Shown here: positions 1 to 11,868 of the stretch, piece by piece
Position numbering within the stretch: position 1 is the first letter of the stretch
Layout: every line of letters starts with the position of its first letter
From: Apostichopus japonicus
Lineage: Eukaryota > Echinodermata > Holothuroidea > Aspidochirotida > Stichopodidae
DNA: 64,000 nt
Direction of reading: 5' to 3'
Assembly (NCBI RefSeq): GCF_037975245.1
Contig: NC_092575.1
Coordinates: 3,673,501 to 3,737,500, forward strand
Notes under the pieces: generated by a model
What the model saw: only the letters and a program-made list of their open reading frames with translations
Databases searched by the model: none
What the model was told of the DNA's origin: nothing
Translations under genes and position numbers: made by a program

Positions 1-460
1 ATGAAGCGGTTCACAATCACACCGACCTTGGAATCGGATTTCAGTTTTGTTTATATGGTGTTAACCTGATTTGGACAGTACACATTACTAAATATTTTTT
101 AAAGGGGAACGAAATCGATTTTGTTGACACATTTCGGCACGGAAACAGATTATGAATCACCGGTATATACACTTGTGAAATGTTATCCAGGGTAATTATT
201 ACAAGTTTGGTCCCTTTGTGCATGACCAGGGTAAGCGAAAGTGTCAGAGCTATTATTTTAATACGCCCTTTGTGTCGCCAAACAATCGATTGTGACGGTA
301 CGGCTAAATAAACAGAAAAACGTTTCCTAAATATATAGACAAAAAATACCAGGAAAAGTGTACATAGCCATCCTCTGGTCATTAACTGGAATAGATCAAC
401 AGCTGGTTGCGTTGCATTTCAAAAATTAATTAGGTAAACATATTTCATTTCGCACGAATG
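1..460. other. No recognisable feature
   Basis: A 113-codon minus-strand frame at 41-382 shows no domain and no splice context. An AT-rich TATATTTATATA tract begins near 478. Confidence 0.5.
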
Positions 461-603
461 ATTTACACAAGGTATATGAATATATATTTATATATATATT
501 TATATTTATATATGATATGGAGGTAAACGACAAAGGCAAATGAATATATATATAATTGAAATCGTAATAAGTTGTAAAACCTAGAACAGTGAAACAACTT
601 CCA

Positions 604-650
604 GCCTCCCGCCGGGATTCGAACCCGGGCCTCCCGCTTTATATGCGGAC
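604..650 (-). repeat. tRNA-like core, truncated minus-strand copy
   Basis: On the minus strand the sequence has a GGGTTCGAATCC B-box within a T-arm and a remnant of the anticodon arm (GTCCGC, ATATAAA, GCGGGA). The A-box half is missing and replaced by unrelated bases before the CATACA flank. It is a repeat copy, not a tRNA gene. Confidence 0.65.
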
Positions 651-742
651 AACATGTACACCCTGTATGTCCAGAGGTTCGAAACCGGTAATTACGTCTT
701 ACGACCTTCCCCACCGGTTTCGAACCTCTGAACACACAATCA

Positions 743-803
743 GCGTCAATGGCCTAGTGGTTAGGGTATCGCGGGAGTCCCGGGTTCAAATCCCGGTGGA
801 GGC
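743..803 (+). repeat. tRNA-like core of repeat copy, deleted anticodon arm
   Basis: An A-box-like GGCCTAGTGG and a B-box-like GGTTCAAATCC are present. The T stem-loop is perfect (CCGGG, TTCAAAT, CCCGG), and the acceptor strands GCGTCAA and TGGAGGC partly pair. The anticodon arm is shortened, so this is not a functional tRNA gene. It belongs to the same family as the copies at 51276 and 51650. Confidence 0.7.
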
Positions 804-870
804 TGGAAGTTTTTTACTGTTCTGGATTTTCCAACTCATTACGATTTCAATCATATATATATATATAGAT

Positions 871-2849
871 GTATATATAGTTGTGTATAGGCTTTTTTCG
901 TTGTACAAAGTGGTCAAAAGAAACATGAGATACATTTATATTGAGGTATTTTCCCATGTTACCCCTCCAGGGTGCCCTCGTCGTTGCAGTACTGGATTGC
1001 CTCAAAATCTGGGAATATCTGGGATTGAAGTTCGAGTAATAATTTCGAGAATAAATACTTTTTCAACTCACATTAAAGTTAATGTCATTGCAGAGGCCGG
1101 CTTCTATACACAAAAGGAACATAAAGTTCAAAACCCTGACGCATCTTGAGATAAGTCAAAAGTATGACGTCATATCACGTGATGCATTATAATAAATTTA
1201 TTGTTTTCTTTATTCGTATCTTGATGTCGTACATGTCAAAATGTTCGAACAAGACCTCACAAGGTTGACACTTTTAGATTCCAGTTTTAGTTGTTTCTTT
1301 ATTTTTTTTTTAATTGATACCGTATGTATCAGTCCTCATACCTGACGGATGATCAATCACATGATATGTTTAATCACTTATAGCAAAACAGTATATACTA
1401 TTAACCTGTCAAGCATAATATTTATCTCTTTATATGTAACATTGTTCTTGTTGGTTTAATTCCGCAAATTACAGCGTAGACTATTACTGATCTTATTTCT
1501 ACGAGGAACCACCGTATACCACAACTAAAAATTAGAGCATATTTCATTCATGAAAATAACTTTCCAAATCGTAAAATCAATACGGTTCAACGAGCATCAA
1601 TGCAGTAATATAAATCCAATATTTGACGTATCTAACCATGACACATTGAAATGGTATTTGCATGGAATGCTACAGCCTAACGTTCACCGTCTATATATAC
1701 GAGCCTAGCTATAACTTGTCAGCACACGATTCATTATACCCTCAACCAATACGTAATTATTTACTTGTGTTGTTATATGTTTGTGTGTTGAACGCAGACA
1801 GGCAGACGAAGTGATAGAGCTGACATGCGCAGTAGGGATTAATCATTGTAAATCTATACATGTCGGTATATGCACATCTCGCTTTAATTCCGATTGCATT
1901 CGTAACATCCTCAAATTTTGAATACATTACAAAGAAATCACTGAAGCCATGCAAGTTCTTTGATTTTATCTTGACTTTCATGTTGCTGCATAAAAAAAAA
2001 GAAGTTGAAGAACTGACATGTCTTAAACTAGGAAGTCCAGTCACTTTTCCTGAAGAGACTCCAAAGTTTATTCGGTACTTGTTAAAACTAAAAAAATTGG
2101 TATAAAAATATAGCCTGCATTGACGGTATAGTTCTCTTGATATTCTATTATATTATAACATAAAAGAGTACCCAGATGTTATTCATATTGTGTTGACTTT
2201 TTTTTCCAAATGAAATATTGCTAGTACTGAAATTGAATGTAACATTAAAGCGTAACAGTGTTGCCGATAAATATGCTAAGAAATAACTTAAAATGGTCAC
2301 AAGTATTGGTCACCCCTGTAACTTAATATACTTCTATTTTGTTGCTTCTTCAGAAATTCCCTTTTCACCCAATCAAGACAAAAGGGAAAAAAAATTGATT
2401 GAACAGATTATATTGTCTTTAGTATCGGGAGAAGAGTTATAAACCGACAGCTTTAGGTGCATTATTTGTAGACTTTTATGGTTACTATTCGAAGCCTATC
2501 AAAATGTGAGAGGCCAATATATATGCTCTTTCCAGTTAAGTCACGTTTAACTGCCATCTAAATTCTATTTACTTCCGATGATTGAAATGTCAAGATTACA
2601 AGGTGCATTTCGTTTAGTTGTTTACTATACTTGTGTGTCCTTGTTTAGTGGTGTCGGCTTTTTGTGTTGACGTTGATTATAGCATTGTGACGTTTTATCC
2701 AGTAAGCCAATCATAACCACTGAAAGTTTCTGATATGAAACTCGTTTGCATACCCTATAGATATTGTTCGAAGGAATGGCCGCACCAATTCATTAAAACA
2801 CTCCTCCTTTACCCCTCAATAAGTATTCTTATTAATAGCCCAATCCTCT
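871..2849. other. No recognisable gene
   Basis: Unique AT-rich sequence. It holds one TGACGTCA at 1165 and only short frames without family resemblance. Confidence 0.5.
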
Positions 2850-2918
2850 GCGAATACCCTACCTTACCCTATGCGGATACCCTACCTTACCCTCTGCGGA
2901 TACCCTACCTTACCCTCT
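2850..2918. repeat. 23-bp minisatellite, three units
   Basis: Units GCGRATACCCTACCTTACCC plus WYT-type ends start at 2850, 2873 and 2896. The last two are identical. The CCCTA/CCTTA content recalls telomere-like repeats, but the period is 23 bp, not 6. Confidence 0.9.
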
Positions 2919-3500
2919 GTTGGTTAGGGGGACGTCGAGAGGCAGGTAGGATCCTGGAGACAATTATGTCACCAGGTCCTCATTTTGCCAAGTGGTAGTC
3001 TTCATTTTCCTTCAAGGTATAATGAAGTAAATGACATTACATTATTCTTGAACCTGTATCTACCGGAGCAGCCGGGCTAATTTACCCCCTGAGCACCCCC
3101 CCCCCCCCTGTCAGTAGGTATGTCGTTACAAAATATACATACACACGACGTTAAGTGACTTTCTATTGGGCTCCCCCCCCCCCAACAAATCCAAATACAA
3201 GAAACAAACACTGTATTCCCGATGTCATTTACAGTAAGCCAACAAAGCCCATTGTATTTTGTGTATGATTTTAAAGCTATCTGATGTAGAACCAAAGATG
3301 TTTAAAAAATTGCCCAAAAAAATTATCATCGATTATTAAAATATAGCTGATGTGGTCATGACTCCTCCATTGTGTCCTACCTTGATTTCCTAAACATCTC
3401 CCGATCTCAAAATAACTTTCAATTCATTTCGGAATAATTATAAGATATCAAACGTAACCTCACGTTTTGGAAACTCTAATACAGCAGTTTTAGTATTCTA
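2919..3500. other. Unique sequence with two long C runs
   Basis: C runs of about 13 and 10 near 3096-3108 and 3173-3183; otherwise nothing recognised. Confidence 0.5.
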
Positions 3501-4120
3501 AATCTTTAAAGGTAGTCAGTATATAGACCCATAATTATAGCACACTCTATAGTTGCTAGAAGTTTTCAAAAGTACTTTCCTGGAGGTCTTTACTCTCCAA
3601 ATTGTTCTCATACATGTTTAAGGAACACACAAGATGACTGAATGTCCCAGTGAGGAAAATTTCCTCGAAGGTTGTAATAAAAATTGTTTAAGAATTGTGA
3701 CCAAAGGTGACCATATTTGTATATCTAGCATATTTGGGGCCAATACAGCATACCTTTAACAATATCTTGCATTGACATAATTTGACTGGTCTTAAAAATG
3801 ACAAAGGCATTCTCTCTTTTAGGATTCGATACCTCCAAAGTACTTCCAGACCTCAATGAGGATAAACAGAATAATGAAATGACTCATATTACATAAAAAA
3901 TAATTACAAAAACCTGTCTACCATAGGACTCTTAAATTTCTGAAATTAACTTGGAGATACAGATCCAGCAGGATAGTATACTCTTGGAAAACCTCTAGCA
4001 ATTTTTTGAAGTGCTAAAGTTTGGAGCTAATACATGATGATCTTTTCATGTTTTCTCTCATAATTTAAGTGACCGATTTTGGCAATTGTGGTAATATCTG
4101 GGAACCGCCTTCAATTACAT
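3501..4120. repeat. Weak inverted-repeat (fold-back) element candidate
   Basis: The block TTGCTAGAAGTTTTCAAAAG near 3553 is matched by the reverse complement of about 3980-4000 (TTGCTAGAGGTTTTCCAAGA). Looser similarity extends outward to AAAGGTAGTCAG near 3508 and AAGGCGGTTCCCAG on the minus strand near 4110. No clear target duplication was found. It may be an old MITE, or chance. Confidence 0.3.
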
Positions 4121-4984
4121 TAAAATTATAATACCAGACTTAATTGTCCTTGTAATTTATGAAAACAAAAAATTGTCTGTTTTTACCAAGAAAGATAGAC
4201 AGACACACAGAGAGATTTATTTTCTCAATACGTGTTTCTTGTTGCCATGGTTACCTCTTTCCTTTTGGTTATTTATTTTCCTTTAAAATGTTGTATTATA
4301 ATCCACACGTTTATAATCTTACAATCTAAGATATGCAAAGAAAGGATAAAAGACATGAAAAATGATGTAAACATTTACAGGAAGAAAAACTCCAATATAA
4401 ATATAAATATATATATTTATTATAGACTTGACCCACTTTTATATTAAACATAATGCTTCAAAATGTTACTTGCAAAAGGATTCGGCTTCCTGAATGTATC
4501 CGTTCACTAACAGACAGTTATTTACACAGGACTTGTCACGTTATTATGATCGCGCTATTAAAGATTAATAGATCAATTATTGGGCCATTTTACCATTAAT
4601 TTGATCACATAAAATATGGACCGATTAGTGCAATAATGCCCCCAATTCCTTTGAAATTGTCTTTTAAAGATCAGAGCAACGGATGTTTGAAATGTCTGCA
4701 CACGTGTTTAATGATCTGATTTCGTACTGATAACGGTCACATTATAAACCTTTTTAAGTATAGTTATATTTGTTTCCTGAGCACATTCTATTTTCAGTAA
4801 CTAAGGTACATTGTTAACAGAAGTGACACGCACATGTCCAGGTGCAAATACTTAAAGTAGTTTCTTTGTATAGCTTGAATGTTAAAGCGATAGCATGCAC
4901 AAATGTGCAAGTTCCAACGTATAAACCAGGCATGTGTAGTGAGTTCGTCCTGCTGGTACTCATATTCTAGCAGTGCAGTTACCT

Positions 4985-4986
<2 letters not shown>
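4121..4986. other. No recognisable feature
   Basis: AT-rich sequence with short frames only. Confidence 0.5.
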
Positions 4987-5066
<80 letters not shown>

Positions 5067-5095
5067 ATATATATATATATATATGCATATACATA
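4987..5095. repeat. (TA)n microsatellite
   Basis: About 68 bp of pure TA, then interrupted TATATG units. Apparent ORFs of alternating Ile and Tyr over it are artefacts. Confidence 0.95.
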
Positions 5096-5910
5096 TACTA
5101 TGTATGCATTGTACTGTCTCTCTCTTATTTATACTACATTCGTGGGACATTCTCATGTATACTCATCTAACATTGAATCAACCACAGATATCGTAAAAAC
5201 ATGTAGAGCGGCCACAAATATAACCTGTCATAACATCTTCCAGACGAGTCGCATACTTAAGAGGCTTAGTAAACTCTATGAGTGAGTTGGCCTCTTTTCA
5301 TACAGGGTACCCTATATCCAAACATTGTGATCGCAAGATACATTTTCCTGCTGCAAGAAGATTTTATATCAATTATTCATAATTTTGGCTACTTTTTTGA
5401 CGTAACTTGGGTTGCATTTTATGGAACAGACGGCGATTTGCATAATCGCTTTTTACGAGGTTTCAACTCTTTCCCCAAGGATGTTTATGTGCAATATGAG
5501 TTTTAAACTATTTCGAGTTTTCTTATACCCTTCAAATTTTGTCCTGTCTGTAAGTATAGAAGGTTCTGTCCGACTATATAGGATCAGATGATGGCGCTCT
5601 TCATTATGACAAGTGTTATCTATAATTATGTTAATACTTTTGTATAAAGTAATAAAACATGGTTATAATGTTTGACGTCATATTGACAAGTCATATAAAT
5701 GTTATATCTTTTGTTTAAACTGTTGAAATGGAAAATGTCAAAAACACAAATAAGACAAGAAATTCTGATTTTTTTTTATCTCTGTCAAATATTATCTACA
5801 CGGAACTACTTTCGTATCAACTTCCTGTTTATAGGTTTAGGAGATATTTCAGTAAAATGCCTAAAAATTATATATATATTTAGGTATACAAAATGTATAG
5901 CTACTTAACA
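5096..5910. other. No recognisable gene
   Basis: Short unsupported frames; one TGACGTCA at 5673. Confidence 0.5.
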
Positions 5911-6310
5911 AAATATATAGTTAGTTTACAAATATGTAGATAGTATACAAACATAGTATATATATAGTATACAACATAAATAGATAGCATACAAGAGAAA
6001 GCTAACACGAACTATATAGTATATAGATAGTGTATACCAATTATATAGCTAGTTAACAAAATATATAGTTAGTTTACAAATATGTAGATAGTATACAAAC
6101 ATAGTATATATATAGTATACAAAATAAATAGATAGCATACAAGAGAAAGCTAACACGAACTATATAGTATATAGATAGTGTATACAAAATATATAGCTAG
6201 TTAACAAAATTGTTAGTTAAAAAATATAGTGTTAGTGTACAAACATATATAGATAGCATACAAAATATATAAATAGTATACAAGAAAAAGCTATAACACG
6301 AACTATATAG
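5911..6310. repeat. 147-bp tandem repeat, two full units and a decayed third
   Basis: AAATATATAGTTAGTTTACA recurs at 5911 and 6058, with near-identical sequence between and after. Each unit contains GAGAAAGCTAACACGAAC. A diverged third unit runs to about 6310. Within units an ATATAGNTAG(T) sub-motif recurs. Confidence 0.85.
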
Positions 6311-8466
6311 ATACAAGAGAATACTAACACCAAAGTAATTTTCATTTACATTAATTGACTCAAATAGTTGTAATGAATCAGTGTATTTTTAGGATCGAGT
6401 GAATTTTCCCCTGACTCGATTCGGAGAGCTACTACCGATGTTGTACGTACAGGATCACAATCACAGTATAGCTATGACGTATAGGAATGCCTATACTGAG
6501 AGAGTTCTCTATAATATCTACGTTAGGTAATGTCATCAGTCGCAGCTTCAGTCACGACGGGGATATCAATCTCATCTGTCTATTTCATGCAAATTACATA
6601 GATTTGAAAATTTCGGGGCTGAGGAGGGGGTGGGGTGGGGCCCCGTGACAGGCAAACTGTCATTACACTATTCAGTGGTATTGAACTTTCTGCCTATAGT
6701 GTGAAATATGCTGTGAAAGTTATTCTGCGAAATGTCGTCCGACCCCGCCACCCTTCCACACGTCCTCTGTCCCCTGATCTCGGTCCCTGAGCTTGGGCCA
6801 GGAGCCTCTCCCTCTCCAGTCTCCCAACTCTGCTGTCTCGGACCCCTGTTGTCGGATGACCCTTGGATGTATCCAACGCAAAATGATGTTTTTAAATGAT
6901 TTATACTGAGTTAACAAGAGTATTCCCGATCGTAAATCGATAATTATATGCAGAAAATAAAAAACAAGTCACAAGACATCACTGAGTTACTATGGTTACG
7001 CTAGCATGAATTGGTAACTAAGGTAAACGCTGGTTGTGACGTAGTTGCTTTATAGTAACTTGGTTTACAGTTAAATATCATAAACTGATTAAATGTAGTA
7101 ACATTACCAATGTACAGGAGACTGTTCCTTTAAACCATCACGGGTTCGCAATCAATTAAAGGGATGATTTGTTGAATCAAGTGACAAAGTCGGTGATTGC
7201 TTTTCTTGAAGGTACGATCTGTTTATATACACTCATACAAAACAACACTGAATGTCTGAACGGGGCATGGATGGAACACTATGCAGATCAGATACACCGA
7301 AGCTAATTAGCATGAATTTACATATAACATTCTGGGCTATAGTGTGTCTTTCCTTACTATAAAATTTGTCTGTTGGTAACATAATTGAAAACGGAAGAGA
7401 AACCAAGAAAGAGGAAGTTCATAATGTATTATTATTTGTTTCCTGATTTTAATTTGTCTTTTCGTTTATTTAAATTTTTGTACCAGTTTCAGACAATTTA
7501 AAGCCACCCACTAGTAACAAAATGTAGTTTTCACGACGGAGGTACTTTTTAAGAAAGGTCTTCTAATAAACGACTGATCCGCTCTTAACCCCAGTCCCCT
7601 TGCAGACTGTGACTTTGTGATTATCGCCAGGTGTGTATCACGATTCCCCTTCCATATCAGCACAGTTCACCCTAGTTGAAGCATAGATCAGTTTACATAA
7701 TTTTCAGGGGCCAAGAGGAAACCTTTATCTGTATAAATTTCCATTAACTCGAGTTTTCTGCTGCTCCAAAGGTCATATGTAAAACGGAAAGATGAAAAAG
7801 CTTTACCTAACTTTAGGAGAACACGTATCTATAAACACAATCTTCTTCTTTGATTTAGTTTAAGATTGTTTTCTTGTATACATATATATGTATCTATAAA
7901 TAATATCTAAGTATCTAGTTTTCATTATTCCTTCGTAGTTGATGAAACAAAAATTTGCATTTATGGAAATTTTAGGCAGTTGAATAATGTGCATATTTCA
8001 TCGAAATTTCATAAAATGTGATAAAAAAAATTTTGTGGAGGGAATAATAACGGTATCATAATGTAGTGAAATGATTTAATCAGAAACCAAGTTTGTATTA
8101 AATCAATTATTTTTAAGATCTAGTAAATACGAAGCAACTAAGCCATCACAATACACATGGTGATAAAAAGGATATATGAACAAATACACACGCTTTCAGT
8201 GTTTTTCTGAATAATTTGAGGGTGATTTAGGCTGTTATATTTTGTATGATATATTCGGTACCTAAATCTGAAAATTGCCATTTTTGAATGAAAAAATGGC
8301 CCTTCAAACATATTATGCTGATCCTTGAAAATGACTGAATGACTTAGTCTATAGACAAAGAACCGATTTGGTCTGTTCCGTGATGCAGCACACATACAAG
8401 AAAAAAAAATGGGGGGGGGGGGGGAGACAAGACTGTTATAAGATGTTAACAATACATTCCAGATTG
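6311..8466. other. No recognisable gene
   Basis: A locally GC-richer stretch at 6610-6860 gives two overlapping minus-strand frames of 60-65 codons without family resemblance. There is a G12-type run near 8411. Confidence 0.5.
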
Positions 8467-8850
8467 TGCTAAATACATAAACATATAAATGTACATATAT
8501 ATGTACATATATATAAACATATACATTTACATATGCATATGCATATACATAAACATCAACCTATATATATATACATATGCATATGCATATAAATATACAT
8601 AAACCTATGTATATATATATACATAAACATCAACATATATATATATACACATACATATACATACATATTCATATACATAAACATATACATGCACATATAC
8701 ATACACATACACATATATATATTTAAACATACATATACACGCACATATACATATACATACACATATACGTATACATACACATATACGTATACATATACAT
8801 ATATGTATACATATACATATGCATACATATACATAAACCTATACATGGCT
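8467..8850. repeat. (CATATA)n / (CATACA)n microsatellite block
   Basis: Almost 400 bp of ACATAT, ACATAC and AAACAT hexamers with short TA runs. ORFs on both strands (Y-V-Y-V and Y-T-Y-T) are repeat translations. Confidence 0.95.
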
Positions 8851-9534
8851 TTTTCGTCCAATGAAGAGGAAATATATCATCAATAAAAAGAAAATTGGTG
8901 TTTCTATTTGTTTATACATTCTTCCTTGTCCCATGCCATCGTCCCGTTTTACTTATGTAGAATCAGTCATAACTGAACATTCCTTTTACAGTGCACATAA
9001 TATTAAACCGTACAATGTTAATAAGTACATATACTTGGTGGTGTTGTGTCGGAAGCGTTCAAGGTTAAATATAGTAATTGCCTTTTTACACTGATGGTAA
9101 CAAAATTATTAGATTTTGTTTTAAATTCGTTATAAAGATTTTTTGGTATATATCTTATCTCTTAATCTGTTCGTGATAATCCTGTCCTTCAGCTAGCGCA
9201 TATTGTCTGCCGATATGACGTCTACGCAATTGTTTCACATGCGAATTACTACCTTAATAAAAAACAAAGTGCTATATAATGGCGATTATGAAAGAAAGTG
9301 CTATGTATGTCGTATACATGACGGAAAATTGAACATATTACACATTGTAATGAGAGATATTTTCACTACTTATATTTAGGTTTATATAACTAGTATGACG
9401 CAACAAAAGTGACTAATATGCGTTAAGTTAAAGCATTAAACTAGTTCCATAATTATGTTTTTCGTATTTACCAGTAATGTTTATTTCATTAATTAAGCAC
9501 TTCATTGACAAGATTAATTAAGTTGCCACACTGT
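8851..9534. other. No recognisable feature
   Basis: Unique AT-rich sequence between the hexamer microsatellite and dispersed repeat copy A. Confidence 0.5.
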
Positions 9535-10135
9535 TTAAAAGTTTTCAGTATATTCGTAAAAAGGACCAGTCTGTTCGAGATACATTTTCACCCAAATGTA
9601 CATGGCTTCGTCACACATGTAACACCTGTCAGCAGATGCTACTGTGCACCCAATGTACATGGCTTTACCAGTACTGTGGAATAACAGACGACTGTTAATC
9701 AGTTTAAGCTGAAGTGTGTTATAACACCGTAACACATGTTAAACCTGTCATCAGATGCTACTGTGGAAAACTTACTAACAGACGAATTCATTACTCAACG
9801 GCTGTTTCAACTAATGACCGGTTAGGAGTCTAAAAAAACTGTCCCTATTTTTGACTAGTAAGAATACCTTGTAAAGATAGTTCAAATTGCAGATTCTATG
9901 CGTTTTTGCAGTAAAGTGTCATCCACTTTCTGTTAAAATGTAGACGGAATTATTGGCGAAACCTTTAGAGTAGTCTGGTTAGTCCAGTCAACCATTATGC
10001 ATATAGGAGATATATATCAACTGATCATAAATGTAACACAAGTTTAGAAATGAACACACATCAGTTTAACTGATTAACGGGTACTAACCTTTACCAGTTT
10101 TAATCGATAAAGCCATGAGAATCGGGTGATCTTAT
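9535..10135 (-). repeat. Dispersed repeat, copy A (inverted relative to 45.2 kb)
   Basis: The reverse complement of this stretch aligns by eye along its whole length with about 45165-45765. Shared blocks include CCCGATTCTCATGGCTTTAT, TAAAACTGGTAAAGG, CCACAGTAGCATCTG and AACATGTGTTACGGTGTTAT, with roughly 80-90% identity in the best parts. Internally, an ACCTGTCA/CAGATGCTACTGTG motif occurs twice (near 9625 and 9745). No termini, poly-A tail or recognised protein were found, so the class is unknown. Confidence 0.7.
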
Positions 10136-11230
10136 ATAAAAAAAAATTGTTTTTAAGTTTGGCCTATGCTTGCTACCTAAATTGAAAACATCCACGGGCC
10201 GATATTGTGGCATTTAGTCAATTTTATGACATGAGCTTTATCTGACAGCTACAAAATTTATGTGTTCAAGTGAAAAACAAGCAAGGATAATAACCCTTTA
10301 TATGTAAATGACCTGGTCACATGATCAAAAGTGACACATTTAAATATATAGCGTCCTTTGAGTGGAGAATATTCAGTTTGTTTTGACATGATCAATTAAC
10401 ATGATGGTATCATCATCTCAGTTTTTTCATTTAATCACTCTAAACCCCCACCCCTCCTATTTACGCCCTCGCGAAAACACAAAATATGTTTGATCGGGAA
10501 AACGTGACGTTTCATAAGTACATTTTTGGTCTAAATTGCCGGAAATTTGTAGATTAAAGGATTAAAATGACTATACGGTAAGTTGTGACTGCTTCAACGC
10601 TACATTCCCATCTAAGTATATCCGTGCATAGGCAGGGACAGGATGACTATAGCAAACACACCCTGCTCCTTTAAGATGGCTAAGATTGCTTCAGGTTATG
10701 TATCAAATATGGAATGCAATTATAAAGGGATGATACTTCCTGGAATAAGTAAAAAGAAGAAGATGTCACTTTAGGCCATTTTTTTGGGAACACAATGCTC
10801 CATTTCAGTTTTAAATGACTACTTATAGTATAGTTTTATAAAGCATACTCGGAAGTGTTAGTCTGTTTATACTAAGCGAAGTGCTTTGATCACATGAGCT
10901 GGATTTAAAAGGCTTTTGAATGCTTAGCCTATAAAAATGATTCTCCAGGTTTATCCAACTGATTGTTTCCAAGGTTTATATTTCTGCTAACCCAATAATC
11001 GGCATGGCCTGAAGCATGAAATATTTTTTATCATAAAGCCAAAAGAATATAACCTTTGAAATAAAATAAAATAAACCAGAGAGAAAAAGCGACACTTTAG
11101 TGCGGTAGGATGTTAATTTTCATAGCGGATAGAGTTTTTATTTTAGCGTGTGATACTGTACAAAACTAAATAAAGGGCATTAATAAATAAATTAATAATA
11201 TTAATAAAATAAAACAATAATATTAATAAT
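10136..11230. other. No recognisable feature
   Basis: AT-rich sequence; nothing beyond short frames. Confidence 0.5.

Positions 11231-11868
<638 letters not shown>

Larger units (their letters stand above)
521..870. repeat. Two head-to-head copies of a tRNA-like repeat family
   Basis: The left half (about 521-689) is the family in minus orientation; the right half (about 713-870) is in plus orientation. They meet at a perfect 18-bp inverted repeat (CAGAGGTTCGAAACCGGT at 672-689, its reverse complement at 713-730) with a 23-bp spacer. Both halves carry a B-box-like motif and the 3' tail (GAAGTT, then TCACTGTTC or TACTGTTC, then an AT tract). The left copy keeps the tail through GGAGGTAAACGACAAAGGC, which matches the tail of the tandem copies near 51.4 kb. 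The left copy has lost the A-box part; the right copy has lost part of the anticodon arm. Confidence 0.75.

Noticed and set aside
2850-2918. Interstitial telomeric repeat
   Set aside because: The period is 23 bp and the TTAGGG/CCCTAA hexamer is not tandemly repeated.
4794-5196. Overlapping ORFs of alternating Ile-Tyr on both strands (also at 15.5, 20.4, 24.2, 43.8 and 51.0 kb)
   Set aside because: They are translations of (TA)n microsatellites and appear in several frames at once.
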